NCBI RefSeq assembly: GCF_003721225.1
Contig: NZ_RIZI01000111.1
Location: forward strand, 1-11,265
From: Acidithiobacillus sulfuriphilus
GTDB taxonomy: Bacteria > Pseudomonadota > Gammaproteobacteria > Acidithiobacillales > Acidithiobacillaceae
Reading direction: 5' to 3'
Length of the DNA: 11,265 nucleotides
A model generated the notes under the pieces. That model was not told where the DNA came from and made no database searches. It worked only from the letters and a program-made list of their open reading frames with translations. Each line of letters begins with the position of its first letter. Positions within the stretch are counted from its first letter, which is position 1. The position numbers were made by a program, and so were the translations under genes. This document shows positions 1-7,371 of the stretch, piece after piece.

Positions 1-684
1 CGCTGCGACGGCCTCGCCGAGGAGCTTCGCCTCCATCTCTCCCTGGGCGTTGAGGGGGGGATTCACCTTGACGAAATCGGCGCCGAGACACGCTCCCAAA
101 CCGGCCGCCCCGGCAATGAGATGGGCATCCTGTTCGCGGGTACCCACGGCCTTGCCGCGCGGATAGGCCCAGATCACCGCTAGCAGGCCCAGTTGGTGGG
201 CAGCGAAAATCATCTGGCTTGCTTCCGTCAACATGGCGGCTTCATATTCCGAACCGGGGTAGATGGTGTAGCCCACCCCCACCACCCGCAGGCCGGAATA
301 ACGGACGAAGTCCGCCACCTGCTCCATGGTCTGCCATTGCAGACTCAGGGGATCGCGTTGTTCGCTCCGGACCAGATGGGTCTTGGAGTTGAGTTTGATG
401 AGATAGGGGATGTCCTTGTAGTCCATGCCGTAGCGGCTGATCAGCCCCAATTGGGTGGCAAAACAGCCGACCGGCGCCTCACTGGCAATGTGAAAGAGGT
501 GTTCCGGGTCGGCATCGTCGGTGGCAACCCGTCCGCCGACGAAGTCGTCATTGAGATGCTCCACCTTTTGATCACCGGCCATGAGAAAGAGGCGGTCCTT
601 GTCCTGGGTGGCAAGGCGGTAATTCTCCGCAAAGCGCCGACGAATCTCGGCAGGGATGCCTATGGGCGTATTATGGCCATTCAT
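1..684 (-). CDS. Class I fructose-bisphosphate aldolase, DhnA/FbaB type (3' end cut by window edge)
   Basis: The first 228 codons of an aldolase are present; the frame is still open at base 1, so the C-terminus is missing. The family cleaves fructose 1,6-bisphosphate to two triose phosphates (or condenses them) through a lysine Schiff base in the cytosol. Visible landmarks match E. coli FbaB as I remember it: GDQKVEH at residues 37-43 (FbaB has DQGVEH), IPYLIKLN at 92-99, VIWAYPRG at 170-177, and GADFVKVNPP at 201-210, where K206 is the likely Schiff-base lysine. The ATG at 684 is supported by an AGGAGG six bases upstream (691-696). It overlaps the TGA of the preceding oxidoreductase as ATGA, so translation is probably coupled. 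It is the last visible gene of the operon. Other DhnA/LacD-family aldolases are possible, but PfkB two genes upstream favours the glycolytic substrate. Confidence 0.82.
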   Translation of the reverse strand, partial: MNGHNTPIGIPAEIRRRFAENYRLATQDKDRLFLMAGDQKVEHLNDDFVGGRVATDDADPEHLFHIASEAPVGCFATQLGLISRYGMDYKDIPYLIKLNSKTHLVRSEQRDPLSLQWQTMEQVADFVRYSGLRVVGVGYTIYPGSEYEAAMLTEASQMIFAAHQLGLLAVIWAYPRGKAVGTREQDAHLIAGAAGLGACLGADFVKVNPPLNAQGEMEAKLLGEAVAA

Positions 685-2075
685 GCGGGACCTCCTGTGC
701 GGTGATCATGAAGCTGATGATAATGGCGGCGCAGGGCATCGCCCGTGGCGGCCACCAGCGGGTGCAGGGATGGGGTGAGGCGCGGCTGGCTGCCAAACTG
801 CATGGTGGCGAGGTCGGTGGCGCTGGCGTGCATCTGGATGGCCAGGGCAATGGTGTTGACGATTTCGCCGGTGGTGGCGCCGCCGATCACCTGGCCGCCG
901 AGAAGCTGCAGGGAGTCGGCGGCGAAGATGGCACGGCAGTAGATCTCGGTGGTGTTGGGCATGGAGGCGGGGTGATGGTCGGGCAGGCGCGCTTCGCCAT
1001 AAAGGATGGGAAAGCCCTCCGCCTCGGCTTGATGCTGGGTGAGGCCGGCCACGCCAAAGGCCATGCCGTCGATCTCGCTGGCATAGACGCTGACCGAACC
1101 GGCGTTGTAGCGGGGTTGGCGCAGGGCATAGAGGTTCATCCCGGCGATGCGTCCTTCGGCGGCGGCCTGGGAGGCGATCATGGCATGATTGGCCTTGCGG
1201 GTGAAAAAATCCTGCTTGTGGGCGCAATCCCCTACGGCAAAGATGTCGGGGTCTTCGCGGGAACGCTGAAAGGCATCCACCCAGACACCACCGGAGCGGC
1301 TGAGGGTGAGACCCATGGCCTTGCCCAGCGCCACGTTGGGGCGCACGCCAATGGCGATGAGGACGGCATCCACCACCAGGGGTTCCTGCCCGGCGATCTG
1401 GATGGCTGCCACCTTCTTGCGGGAACTGTCGGCCTGGAGGGCTTCGACCCGGGCATTGGTATGAATCTGCACGCCATGGCTTTGCAACTGTTTTTCCACC
1501 TGTTCGCAGGCATCCAGGTCGAAGGCCGCCTGCATGAGGTGGGGGAGCATCTCGACAATATGAACCTCGATATCGCGCTTGCGGATCTCATCGGCAAACT
1601 CCACGCCGATGAAGCCCCCGCCGATGATGGCCATGCGCTTGACCTGGGGGATGATGGTCCCGAAGAGCCGGTCGAGGTAATCGTAATCCTTGCGGATGCT
1701 GAATACGCCCTCCAGGTCCGTGCCGGGAATGGGAGGAATGAAGTTTTCGGCGCCGGTGGCCAGCACCAGGCGTTCCCAGCGAATGGTGTCGCCATTGACC
1801 AGGGCGGCGGTGTGGGCGGCGCGATCCACCGCGCTCACCGTGCCAATGAGGAGTTGGCCCCCTGCCGCGATGAGGGGCGCGCGCCCGGCCAGATCTTCAT
1901 CGGTGCCGCCGAGGGTGCCAAAGATATAGGGGATGCCGCAGGGGATGACGGCGTCGGCCTCGGGCCGCACCACCAGGACCTTTTTATCCGGCCAGAACTG
2001 GGCGGCGGTAATGCCGGTCATCATGCCTGCCGGACCGCCACCGATAATGAGAATGTCGGTCTGTTGCTCTGTCAT
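681..2075 (-). CDS. FAD/NAD(P)-dependent disulfide oxidoreductase (CoA-disulfide reductase/NADH oxidase-like)
   Basis: This 464-residue protein has the two-dinucleotide-fold layout of pyridine nucleotide-disulfide oxidoreductases: an FAD-binding GGGPAG at residues 12-17, ATG at 106-108, an NAD(P)-binding GGGFIGVE at 152-159, a second FAD motif VGDCA at 281-285, and a C-terminal dimerisation domain. The redox site is a single cysteine, C46 in PCGIPY, as in CoA-disulfide reductase, NADH oxidase, NADH peroxidase and persulfide reductase. It is not the CxxxxC pair of lipoamide dehydrogenase. No rhodanese domain follows, unlike some persulfide reductases. The frame extends back to 2201, but the ATG at 2075 has AAGGAG five bases upstream (2081-2086) and starts just before the conserved FAD fold, whereas the extension would overlap pfkB by about 100 bases. 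It is 25 bases downstream of pfkB and overlaps the aldolase start by 4 bases. The electron acceptor cannot be read from sequence. Confidence 0.85.
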   Translation of the reverse strand: MTEQQTDILIIGGGPAGMMTGITAAQFWPDKKVLVVRPEADAVIPCGIPYIFGTLGGTDEDLAGRAPLIAAGGQLLIGTVSAVDRAAHTAALVNGDTIRWERLVLATGAENFIPPIPGTDLEGVFSIRKDYDYLDRLFGTIIPQVKRMAIIGGGFIGVEFADEIRKRDIEVHIVEMLPHLMQAAFDLDACEQVEKQLQSHGVQIHTNARVEALQADSSRKKVAAIQIAGQEPLVVDAVLIAIGVRPNVALGKAMGLTLSRSGGVWVDAFQRSREDPDIFAVGDCAHKQDFFTRKANHAMIASQAAAEGRIAGMNLYALRQPRYNAGSVSVYASEIDGMAFGVAGLTQHQAEAEGFPILYGEARLPDHHPASMPNTTEIYCRAIFAADSLQLLGGQVIGGATTGEIVNTIALAIQMHASATDLATMQFGSQPRLTPSLHPLVAATGDALRRHYHQLHDHRTGGPA

Positions 2076-2100
2076 GGGAACTCCTTGAAAATATTGGGAC

Positions 2101-3051
2101 TTAAATGTCCAGCGGGGTGACTTCGGTATGGCGGAGGAGTTCCTCCAGGTCGGCATGGGAAAAGAGGGCTGTTCCCGGCTGGGCCGCGGTACCGCTGCCA
2201 CAGGCCACGGCCAGGCGCAAGGCCTCGCCGGCCGTTTGGCCCTTGGCCAGGGCCGCCACCAGACCGCCGACCATGGAGTCTCCGGCGCCGACGGTGGATT
2301 TCACGGCCACCGCGGGTGCCTTGGCAAAATAGCTGCCTGCGGGCCCCACGAGCAGGGCACCGTCGCCGCCCAGGGAAACGCAGACATACTGGATGCCTTC
2401 CCGTTGAATGGCCCGTGCCTCACTGGCAACGTCTTCCATCCGCGGCAACTGGCGATTGCGCAGGAGTTCGAGTTCGTAGCGATTGGGTTTGATGAGAAAA
2501 GGGCGGTGGGGGAGTGCCTGGGCCAGTAGCGGGCCGTGGGCATCCACCACGGCATGCCCGCCCTGGGCGTGAATACGTTCCACCATCTGGCCATAGAAGG
2601 TGTTGTCCACCCCCGGCGGAACGGAGCCGGTGAGTACCCCGAAGCCGTTTTGGCAGAATCCCAGGAAGGTATCGCGGATCTGGGCGAGGGCCAGTTCCGA
2701 GGCGTAGGGGCCGATACCGGTGATTTCGTACTGAATGGCCGGGTCGCCCTGAAGGATGGTGGCATTGACCCGGGTTTCCCCTTCCACGGTCACGCAATAG
2801 GAGTCGTCGAGCTGGTGTTGCAGCAATTTCTGCAGCAGGGCGCCGATATTGCCGGCGACGATGCAGCAACTGTGGGCGCAGACCAGCAGTTCCTTGAGGG
2901 CGCGGGCGACGTTGATGCCATTGCCGCCGGGGTCATAGCGGGTGGCGGTGGCATGGGTCTTTTGATCCGCGACGAGGTGGGGCACCTCGTAGGCGATATC
3001 CACGGAGGGATTGAGGGTGAGGGCGGCGATGGGCTGGCATTCGTTGGTCAT
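2101..3051 (-). CDS. pfkB: PfkB-type phosphofructokinase (1-phosphofructokinase family hexose kinase)
   Basis: This 316-residue ribokinase-fold sugar kinase probably makes fructose 1,6-bisphosphate from fructose 6-phosphate and ATP. The substrate-binding signature GGNGINVARAL lies at residues 42-52, and the ATP/anion-hole signature STVGAGDSMVGG at 252-263 with catalytic D258. Both signatures, and the C-terminal SGTAAQPGT region, closely match E. coli PfkB (Pfk-2) as I remember it. Length is normal for the family (about 310). The ATG at 3051 overlaps the TGA of the phosphotransacetylase as ATGA, with a moderate GAAGG seven bases upstream. An aldolase two genes downstream supports 6-phosphofructokinase activity. 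Fructose-1-phosphate kinase or tagatose-6-phosphate kinase share the fold, but no fructose PTS or tagatose genes are seen here. Confidence 0.85.
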   Translation of the reverse strand: MTNECQPIAALTLNPSVDIAYEVPHLVADQKTHATATRYDPGGNGINVARALKELLVCAHSCCIVAGNIGALLQKLLQHQLDDSYCVTVEGETRVNATILQGDPAIQYEITGIGPYASELALAQIRDTFLGFCQNGFGVLTGSVPPGVDNTFYGQMVERIHAQGGHAVVDAHGPLLAQALPHRPFLIKPNRYELELLRNRQLPRMEDVASEARAIQREGIQYVCVSLGGDGALLVGPAGSYFAKAPAVAVKSTVGAGDSMVGGLVAALAKGQTAGEALRLAVACGSGTAAQPGTALFSHADLEELLRHTEVTPLDI

Positions 3052-3977
3052 GCCCGGGCCTTCGCGCTGCGGTAATGCACCAGGGCGGCCAGGGCCGCCG
3101 AGACCAGGCGGGCGCGGGCGGGATCGGCGCGGGAGGTGAGGATGATGGGAACCTTGGCCCCAATGACGATCCCGGCGAGGGTGGCGCCCGCGAGGTATTC
3201 CAGGTCCTTGGCCAGGATATTGCCGGAGACCAGGTCGGGAACGATGAGAATGTCGGCGTCGCCCGCGACGGCGCTGTGGATGCCCTTGATCTCCGCCGAC
3301 TCGCGGGAGATGGCGTTGTCGAAGGCCAGCGGCCCGTCCACCAGCGCACCCTGAATCTGCCCGCGTTCGGCCATCTTCGACAGGCAGGCGGCATCGACGG
3401 TGGAGGGGATGGCGGGATTGATCACCTCCACCGCTGAAAGGATGGCTGCTTTGGGCTCGGCGACGTCGAGGATGTGCGCCAGATCAATGGCGTTTTGCAG
3501 GATGGCCGCCTTGGTGAGCAGGTCGGGGCTGATGTTGATGGCCGCGTCGCTGATGAGGAGCAATTTGGGGTAGGTCTGGAGATCCGCCACAAAGATGTGG
3601 GACAGGCGCCGCTCGGTGCGCAGTTGGGCGAGAATGGGGTGGAGGAAGGCGTCGCTGTGGAGATGCCCCTTCATGATGGCCTTGACCGCGCCGGAGAGCA
3701 CCATCTCCACGCCTTTTTCCGCCGCAGCGACACTGTTGGGCACGTCGATGATCTGGAAATTGGGGCAGGACGCGCCGCTGGCGGGGATGCCCATCTCTGC
3801 CAGCAGTTGGCGGATGCGCCTTTCGTCACCGATGAGGATGGGTTCGATGATGCTTTGTTGCTTGGCATCGCAGGCCCCCCGCAGGACATGCTCTTCGGCT
3901 GCGTCCACGACGGCTACGGGGATGTCCTCCAGAGGGGCGACGGTGGCGAGCAAGGCGTCGAAATTGGCAAAGGGCAT
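3048..3977 (-). CDS. Phosphate acetyltransferase, Ptb-type (phosphate acetyl/butyryltransferase family)
   Basis: The protein converts an acyl-CoA plus phosphate to acyl-phosphate plus CoA; acetyl-CoA is the likely substrate because acetate kinase lies immediately upstream and PDH beyond it. At 309 residues it is the short Ptb-like form, not the roughly 700-residue Pta of E. coli. Family segments are KAIMKGHLHSDAFLHP, AVEVINPAIPSTVDAACL, DGPLAFDNAIS, and a C-terminal VPDLVSGNILAKDLEYLAGA followed by PIILTSRAD. They resemble the Pta part of MaoC-Pta fusions, but no MaoC domain is present. Two starts compete: GTG at 3980 (GTGA overlap with the ackA stop) and ATG at 3977 (TGATG, one shared base). 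GGAG at 3985-3988 is seven bases from the ATG and four from the GTG, so I choose ATG. It overlaps pfkB by 4 bases. Phosphate butyryltransferase activity is not excluded. Confidence 0.85.
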   Translation of the reverse strand: MPFANFDALLATVAPLEDIPVAVVDAAEEHVLRGACDAKQQSIIEPILIGDERRIRQLLAEMGIPASGASCPNFQIIDVPNSVAAAEKGVEMVLSGAVKAIMKGHLHSDAFLHPILAQLRTERRLSHIFVADLQTYPKLLLISDAAINISPDLLTKAAILQNAIDLAHILDVAEPKAAILSAVEVINPAIPSTVDAACLSKMAERGQIQGALVDGPLAFDNAISRESAEIKGIHSAVAGDADILIVPDLVSGNILAKDLEYLAGATLAGIVIGAKVPIILTSRADPARARLVSAALAALVHYRSAKARA

Positions 3978-5155
3978 CACTGGTCTCCGGATCGGGGAAA
4001 AAGCAGGCGCTGGGTATGGCGGGCGATGATCAGGTCTTCATTGGTGGGGATGACCTGCACCTGCACGACGCTGTCGGCGGTGGAGATGACGGTGTTCTGG
4101 GCATCGTTGCGCAGCGGGTCGAGTTGCAGGCCGAGATATTCCAGCCCCCGGCAGATGGCCCAGCGCATGGGGGCGGCATGCTCGCCGATGCCGCCAGTGA
4201 AGACCAAGCGGTCGATGCCGCCCAGGGCGGCGACCATGGCGCCGATCTGTTTGCGGGCGCTGTAGGCGAAGATGTCCAAGGCTTGCTGGGCATGGGGCTC
4301 GCTCGCGCGCAAACGGAGCAGGGCTTGCATATCGCCGCTGATGGCGGAAATGCCCAGCAGGCCGGAAAGGTGATTGAGCAGGCGCTCCAGTTGCGGGCCA
4401 TCATAGCCCTTTTCCTCCAGGAGATAGAGGATCACGCCGGGATCCAGATCGCCGCAGCGGGTGCCCATGACCAGGCCGCCAGTGGGGGTGAGGCCCATGC
4501 TGGTGTCCATGCAGTGACCATCCTGGACGGCGGCGAGGCTGGCGCCATTGCCGAGATGGGCGATGATCGTCCGCCCCTGGGCCGCTCCCGCGAGGCGGCT
4601 GACGATGTACTCGTAGGACAGGCCGTGGAAGCCGTATTTGCGCACCCCCTCATGCCAGAGATTGCGCGGCAGGGGCAGGCGGCTGGCCACTTCCGGGATG
4701 GTCCGATGAAAGGCGGTGTCGAAGCAGGCCACCTGGGGGATGTCGGGCCAGGCCATCTGGAGGGCCTCGACGGCGGCAATCTCCGCTGGCAGATGCAGGG
4801 GAGCAAAACGCAAATATTCGCGAATATGCTGAAGGAAATCGGCGTCGATCCGACAGTGTTCCAGATAGCGCGGCCCTCCCGAAACCACCCGATGGCCCAC
4901 TCCATCGGGGGCTACACAGCCGGCTTCCTGCAGGGCCTCCAGGATGGCCTGGAGCGCACCGCGCTGATCGGAGAAACGATCGGTACGATCGACCCGCCCC
5001 TGGCCCTCGCGCTGCAGCCAGATCCGCCCCGCACTCTGCCCGATGCGCTCCACGGCGCCGCTGCCCAGGGCGGTCTCTTCGCCATCGCCCGTGGCATAGA
5101 GGGCAAACTTGATGGACGAGGAGCCGCTGTTGATACAGAGGATGTGTCGTTTCAT
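3977..5155 (-). CDS. ackA: Acetate kinase
   Basis: This 392-residue acetate/propionate kinase interconverts acetyl-phosphate plus ADP with acetate plus ATP in the cytosol. The N-terminal phosphate-binding motif NSGSSSIKF is at residues 9-17. Substrate-site residues of the family are visible: R89 in GHRVVSGG, D146 in FDTAFH, HLGNGAS, DTSMGLTPTGGLVMGTRCGD with its catalytic arginine, FTGGIGEH, and the metal-binding glutamate E373 in TNEDLIIAR. Length is normal (about 400). The frame runs back to 5584, but that extension only shadows the E2 gene; the start is the ATG at 5155, which overlaps the E2 TGA as ATGA. No strong Shine-Dalgarno is visible, so initiation probably depends on translational coupling. 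Placement directly after PDH and before Pta fits substrate-level ATP formation from pyruvate, or acetate assimilation in reverse. Confidence 0.95.
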   Translation of the reverse strand: MKRHILCINSGSSSIKFALYATGDGEETALGSGAVERIGQSAGRIWLQREGQGRVDRTDRFSDQRGALQAILEALQEAGCVAPDGVGHRVVSGGPRYLEHCRIDADFLQHIREYLRFAPLHLPAEIAAVEALQMAWPDIPQVACFDTAFHRTIPEVASRLPLPRNLWHEGVRKYGFHGLSYEYIVSRLAGAAQGRTIIAHLGNGASLAAVQDGHCMDTSMGLTPTGGLVMGTRCGDLDPGVILYLLEEKGYDGPQLERLLNHLSGLLGISAISGDMQALLRLRASEPHAQQALDIFAYSARKQIGAMVAALGGIDRLVFTGGIGEHAAPMRWAICRGLEYLGLQLDPLRNDAQNTVISTADSVVQVQVIPTNEDLIIARHTQRLLFPRSGDQ

Positions 5156-6372
5156 GCCAAGCTGGAGTCCGGCTGGTCCAGGCGCTTCGCCAGGGCGGCG
5201 AGGAAGCGGGCGGCATCGGCACCGAAAATGATGCGATGATCGCAGCTCAGGGTAAAGTCGGCCTTGCCCTGGGTATCCGTAGCGGCGATGGCGAGGATGG
5301 CCGAGGCCCCCAGGGGAACGATGGCGTTGAAATGGCTTACCACGGGGAAGATCCCCAGGTTGGACAGATAAAAACTGGCCCCCTGATAATCCTCGGGATT
5401 GAGACGGCCTTTCTTGACCTTGCCCAGGAGGATCCGCCAATCCTCGGCCAGTTCCGCCAGCGGGCGACGCGCGGCATCGCGCAATACCGGAGTGACGAGT
5501 CCGTCGCCGGTATCTACGGCAATGCCCACATCCACCCGCTCGCGCTTGGCCACCCCCTTGGCTGTCCAGGCGTGGTTGAACCAAGGGTCTGCGGCTACCG
5601 TCAGGGCACAGGCGCGGGCCATGGCCAAGGTGAGGGTGACGCCGGCTTTCTTGGCTGCTTGGTGCAGCGGCTCCACGGCTAGCCGCGCGCTGATCTGGAA
5701 AGTGGGCGTCTGCACCGTAGCCGCCATGTTGCGGGCGACGGCAGCGCGCAGGGTGCTGGGCCGTTCCAGAGCGTAGGGCGGTCCCTGGCGCAGGTCGGCC
5801 TCGGGCGCGGCCAGGGCCGCTGCGAGGACCTGGGCCGCATGGATGGTCCCATCAGGGCCGGGCAGCACGCCAGCGATGTTGACGCCGAGGTCCCTGGCTA
5901 GGGCTCTTGCGTAGGGGGAGGCTCGTACACCGGTAGGCAGGGGCGTTGATGGGGGAGGGAAGGCCGCGGCCTTTTCCAGTGCGGTGGATGGTTGGGTGGG
6001 AGGGACGGCCACCGGGGATGGGCTGGACATTATGGGAGTGGATGGGGTGCTGGAGACCGCGGGCGCGGGACTGGGGATCGGCGCCGGTTCCCCAAGCCCG
6101 GGGCTTGGAGGCGTGGCCGCCTGGCCTTTCTCTGCCTCATCGACCAGGTAGCCGATCACCTGCCGTACCGGTATGTCGGTATCCACGGGCGCCAGGGGGC
6201 CAGCCAGGAAGCCGTCGGCAAAGGCCTCCACATCGAGGATAGCCTTGTCGGTTTCCACCTCGGCAAGGGCCTCGCCTTTCTTCACCGGATCCCCCGGCTG
6301 TTTGTTCCAGCGGACCAGGCGGCCGGTTTCCATGGTATCCGACAGGACCGGCATGGTGATGGACTGCTTCAT
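5152..6372 (-). CDS. Pyruvate dehydrogenase complex E2, dihydrolipoamide acetyltransferase
   Basis: This 406-residue E2 transfers the acetyl group from E1 to CoA through a lipoyl arm and forms the complex core. It has one N-terminal lipoyl domain (about residues 1-80, ETDKA with lipoyl-lysine K43), a Pro/Ala/Ser-rich linker (about 85-148), a peripheral subunit-binding domain (about 150-186, beginning RASPYARALARDLG), and a catalytic domain (about 200-406). Catalytic H379 is present in CDHRIIFG, but the Asp of the usual HxxxDG motif is Phe383. The plastid and cyanobacterial enzymes, as I remember them, have Tyr there. The ATG at 6372 has GAGGAG seven bases upstream and lies 18 bases after the E1 beta stop; its TGA overlaps the ackA ATG. 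A PSBD implies an E3 partner, but none is encoded here. A branched-chain or acetoin E2 is less likely next to these E1 genes and Pta-AckA. Confidence 0.92.
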   Translation of the reverse strand: MKQSITMPVLSDTMETGRLVRWNKQPGDPVKKGEALAEVETDKAILDVEAFADGFLAGPLAPVDTDIPVRQVIGYLVDEAEKGQAATPPSPGLGEPAPIPSPAPAVSSTPSTPIMSSPSPVAVPPTQPSTALEKAAAFPPPSTPLPTGVRASPYARALARDLGVNIAGVLPGPDGTIHAAQVLAAALAAPEADLRQGPPYALERPSTLRAAVARNMAATVQTPTFQISARLAVEPLHQAAKKAGVTLTLAMARACALTVAADPWFNHAWTAKGVAKRERVDVGIAVDTGDGLVTPVLRDAARRPLAELAEDWRILLGKVKKGRLNPEDYQGASFYLSNLGIFPVVSHFNAIVPLGASAILAIAATDTQGKADFTLSCDHRIIFGADAARFLAALAKRLDQPDSSLA

Positions 6373-6390
6373 GATGCGACTCCTCTCGGT

Positions 6391-7371
6391 CTAGGCCGCG
6401 GCCGTCAGGGCGCGGGCGGCAGCGATGATGTCGGCGCTGCGCGGGATGCTGGCCGCTTCCATGGCGCCGTTGAAGGGGGTGGGGATATCCATGCCGGCGA
6501 CCCGTTGGATGGGCGCGTCGAGGAGATAAAAACAGCGCTCCTGCAGGGTGGCGGCCATCTCCGCCCCGGCCCCGGCAAAACGGCAGTCCTCTTCCACAAT
6601 GAGCAAGCGGTGGGTTTTCTCTACGGATTGCTGGCAGGTCTGCCAATCGATGGGCGAGAGGCTGCGCAGGTCGATGACCTCCATGGCGATGCCTTCCTGA
6701 GCCAATGTATCCGCTGCTTCCAGGGCCAGCGAAGCCATCCGCGAATAGGCGATGCAGGTCAGCGCGCTGCCCCTGCGCCGCACCATGGCCTGATGCATGG
6801 CCGGCGCCACTGCCGACTCATCCATCGGCCCCTTGCTGAAATAGAGCAGTTCGTGTTCGAGGACAATGATGGGGTCGTCGCTGCGGATGGCCTGGCGCAA
6901 TTGCCAGTAGGCATCCTGGGGGGTGGCAGGCACCACCATGCGCAGGCCGGGGACATTCATCAGCATGTGCTCCAGGCGTTGGGAATGCTGGGCCCCCAGT
7001 TGCCGGGCGACGCCACCGGGCATGCGTATCACCAACGGCATGGGAAACTGTCCGCCGGACATGAAGGGGATCTTGGCCGCCATGTTCACCAGGGCATCCA
7101 TGGCCAGCAGGGCGAAGTTCACGGTCATGATCTCCACCACCGGCCGCAGTCCCGTCAAGGCCGCGCCAATACCCAGGCCGGTGAAGCTGTTTTCGGAAAT
7201 GGGGGTATCACGCACCCGCCATTCGCCATATTTGGCCATGAGGCCCTCGGTGACCCGGTAGGTGCCGCCATACAAGCCCACATCCTCGCCCAGGGTGAAG
7301 ACCGTCTCATCGGCCGCCATCTCCGCATCCATGGCCCGATTCAAGGCCTGCCAATACAAGAGTTCGGTCAT
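6391..7371 (-). CDS. pdhB: Pyruvate dehydrogenase E1 component, beta subunit
   Basis: This 326-residue subunit pairs with E1 alpha for thiamin-diphosphate-dependent decarboxylation of pyruvate and reductive acetylation of E2. Family marks are GEDVGLYGGTYRVTEGL near residues 28-44, DTPISENSFTGLGIGAA with E60 (the glutamate expected to activate ThDP), TGLRPVVE, and RQLGAQHSQRLE with H129. The ENSFTG and GGVxRQLGAxHSQRLE stretches resemble chloroplast/cyanobacterial E1 beta more than the E1o or mitochondrial forms, from memory. The frame is open back to 7587, but the ATG at 7371 has GGAGG seven bases upstream (7379-7383) and overlaps the pdhA TGA as ATGA. Upstream residues only shadow pdhA. A branched-chain or acetoin E1 beta is possible, but the neighbouring Pta and AckA argue for acetyl-CoA as product. 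Confidence 0.92.
   Translation of the reverse strand: MTELLYWQALNRAMDAEMAADETVFTLGEDVGLYGGTYRVTEGLMAKYGEWRVRDTPISENSFTGLGIGAALTGLRPVVEIMTVNFALLAMDALVNMAAKIPFMSGGQFPMPLVIRMPGGVARQLGAQHSQRLEHMLMNVPGLRMVVPATPQDAYWQLRQAIRSDDPIIVLEHELLYFSKGPMDESAVAPAMHQAMVRRRGSALTCIAYSRMASLALEAADTLAQEGIAMEVIDLRSLSPIDWQTCQQSVEKTHRLLIVEEDCRFAGAGAEMAATLQERCFYLLDAPIQRVAGMDIPTPFNGAMEAASIPRSADIIAAARALTAAA

Noticed and set aside
681..2075. Calling the flavoprotein the PDH E3 (lipoamide dehydrogenase)
   Set aside because: It has a single redox cysteine in PCGIPY, not the CxxxxC pair near the FAD motif, and lacks the His-Glu ending typical of E3.
702..2120. A 472-codon plus-strand frame opposite the FAD oxidoreductase
   Set aside because: Low-complexity Gly/Ala/His-rich translation, no motifs, no ribosome-binding site of note. 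The minus-strand gene has full family motifs.
2076..2201. N-terminal extension of the FAD oxidoreductase
   Set aside because: The 42 extra residues shadow the end of pfkB and precede the FAD fold; the ATG at 2075 has its own Shine-Dalgarno.
3048..3977. A MaoC-Pta fusion (bifunctional enoyl-CoA hydratase/phosphate acetyltransferase)
   Set aside because: The gene is only 309 codons and starts in the Pta domain; the upstream sequence in all frames is acetate kinase, with no MaoC domain.
4016..5239. A 407-codon plus-strand frame opposite acetate kinase
   Set aside because: Antisense shadow of a complete ackA with all catalytic motifs.
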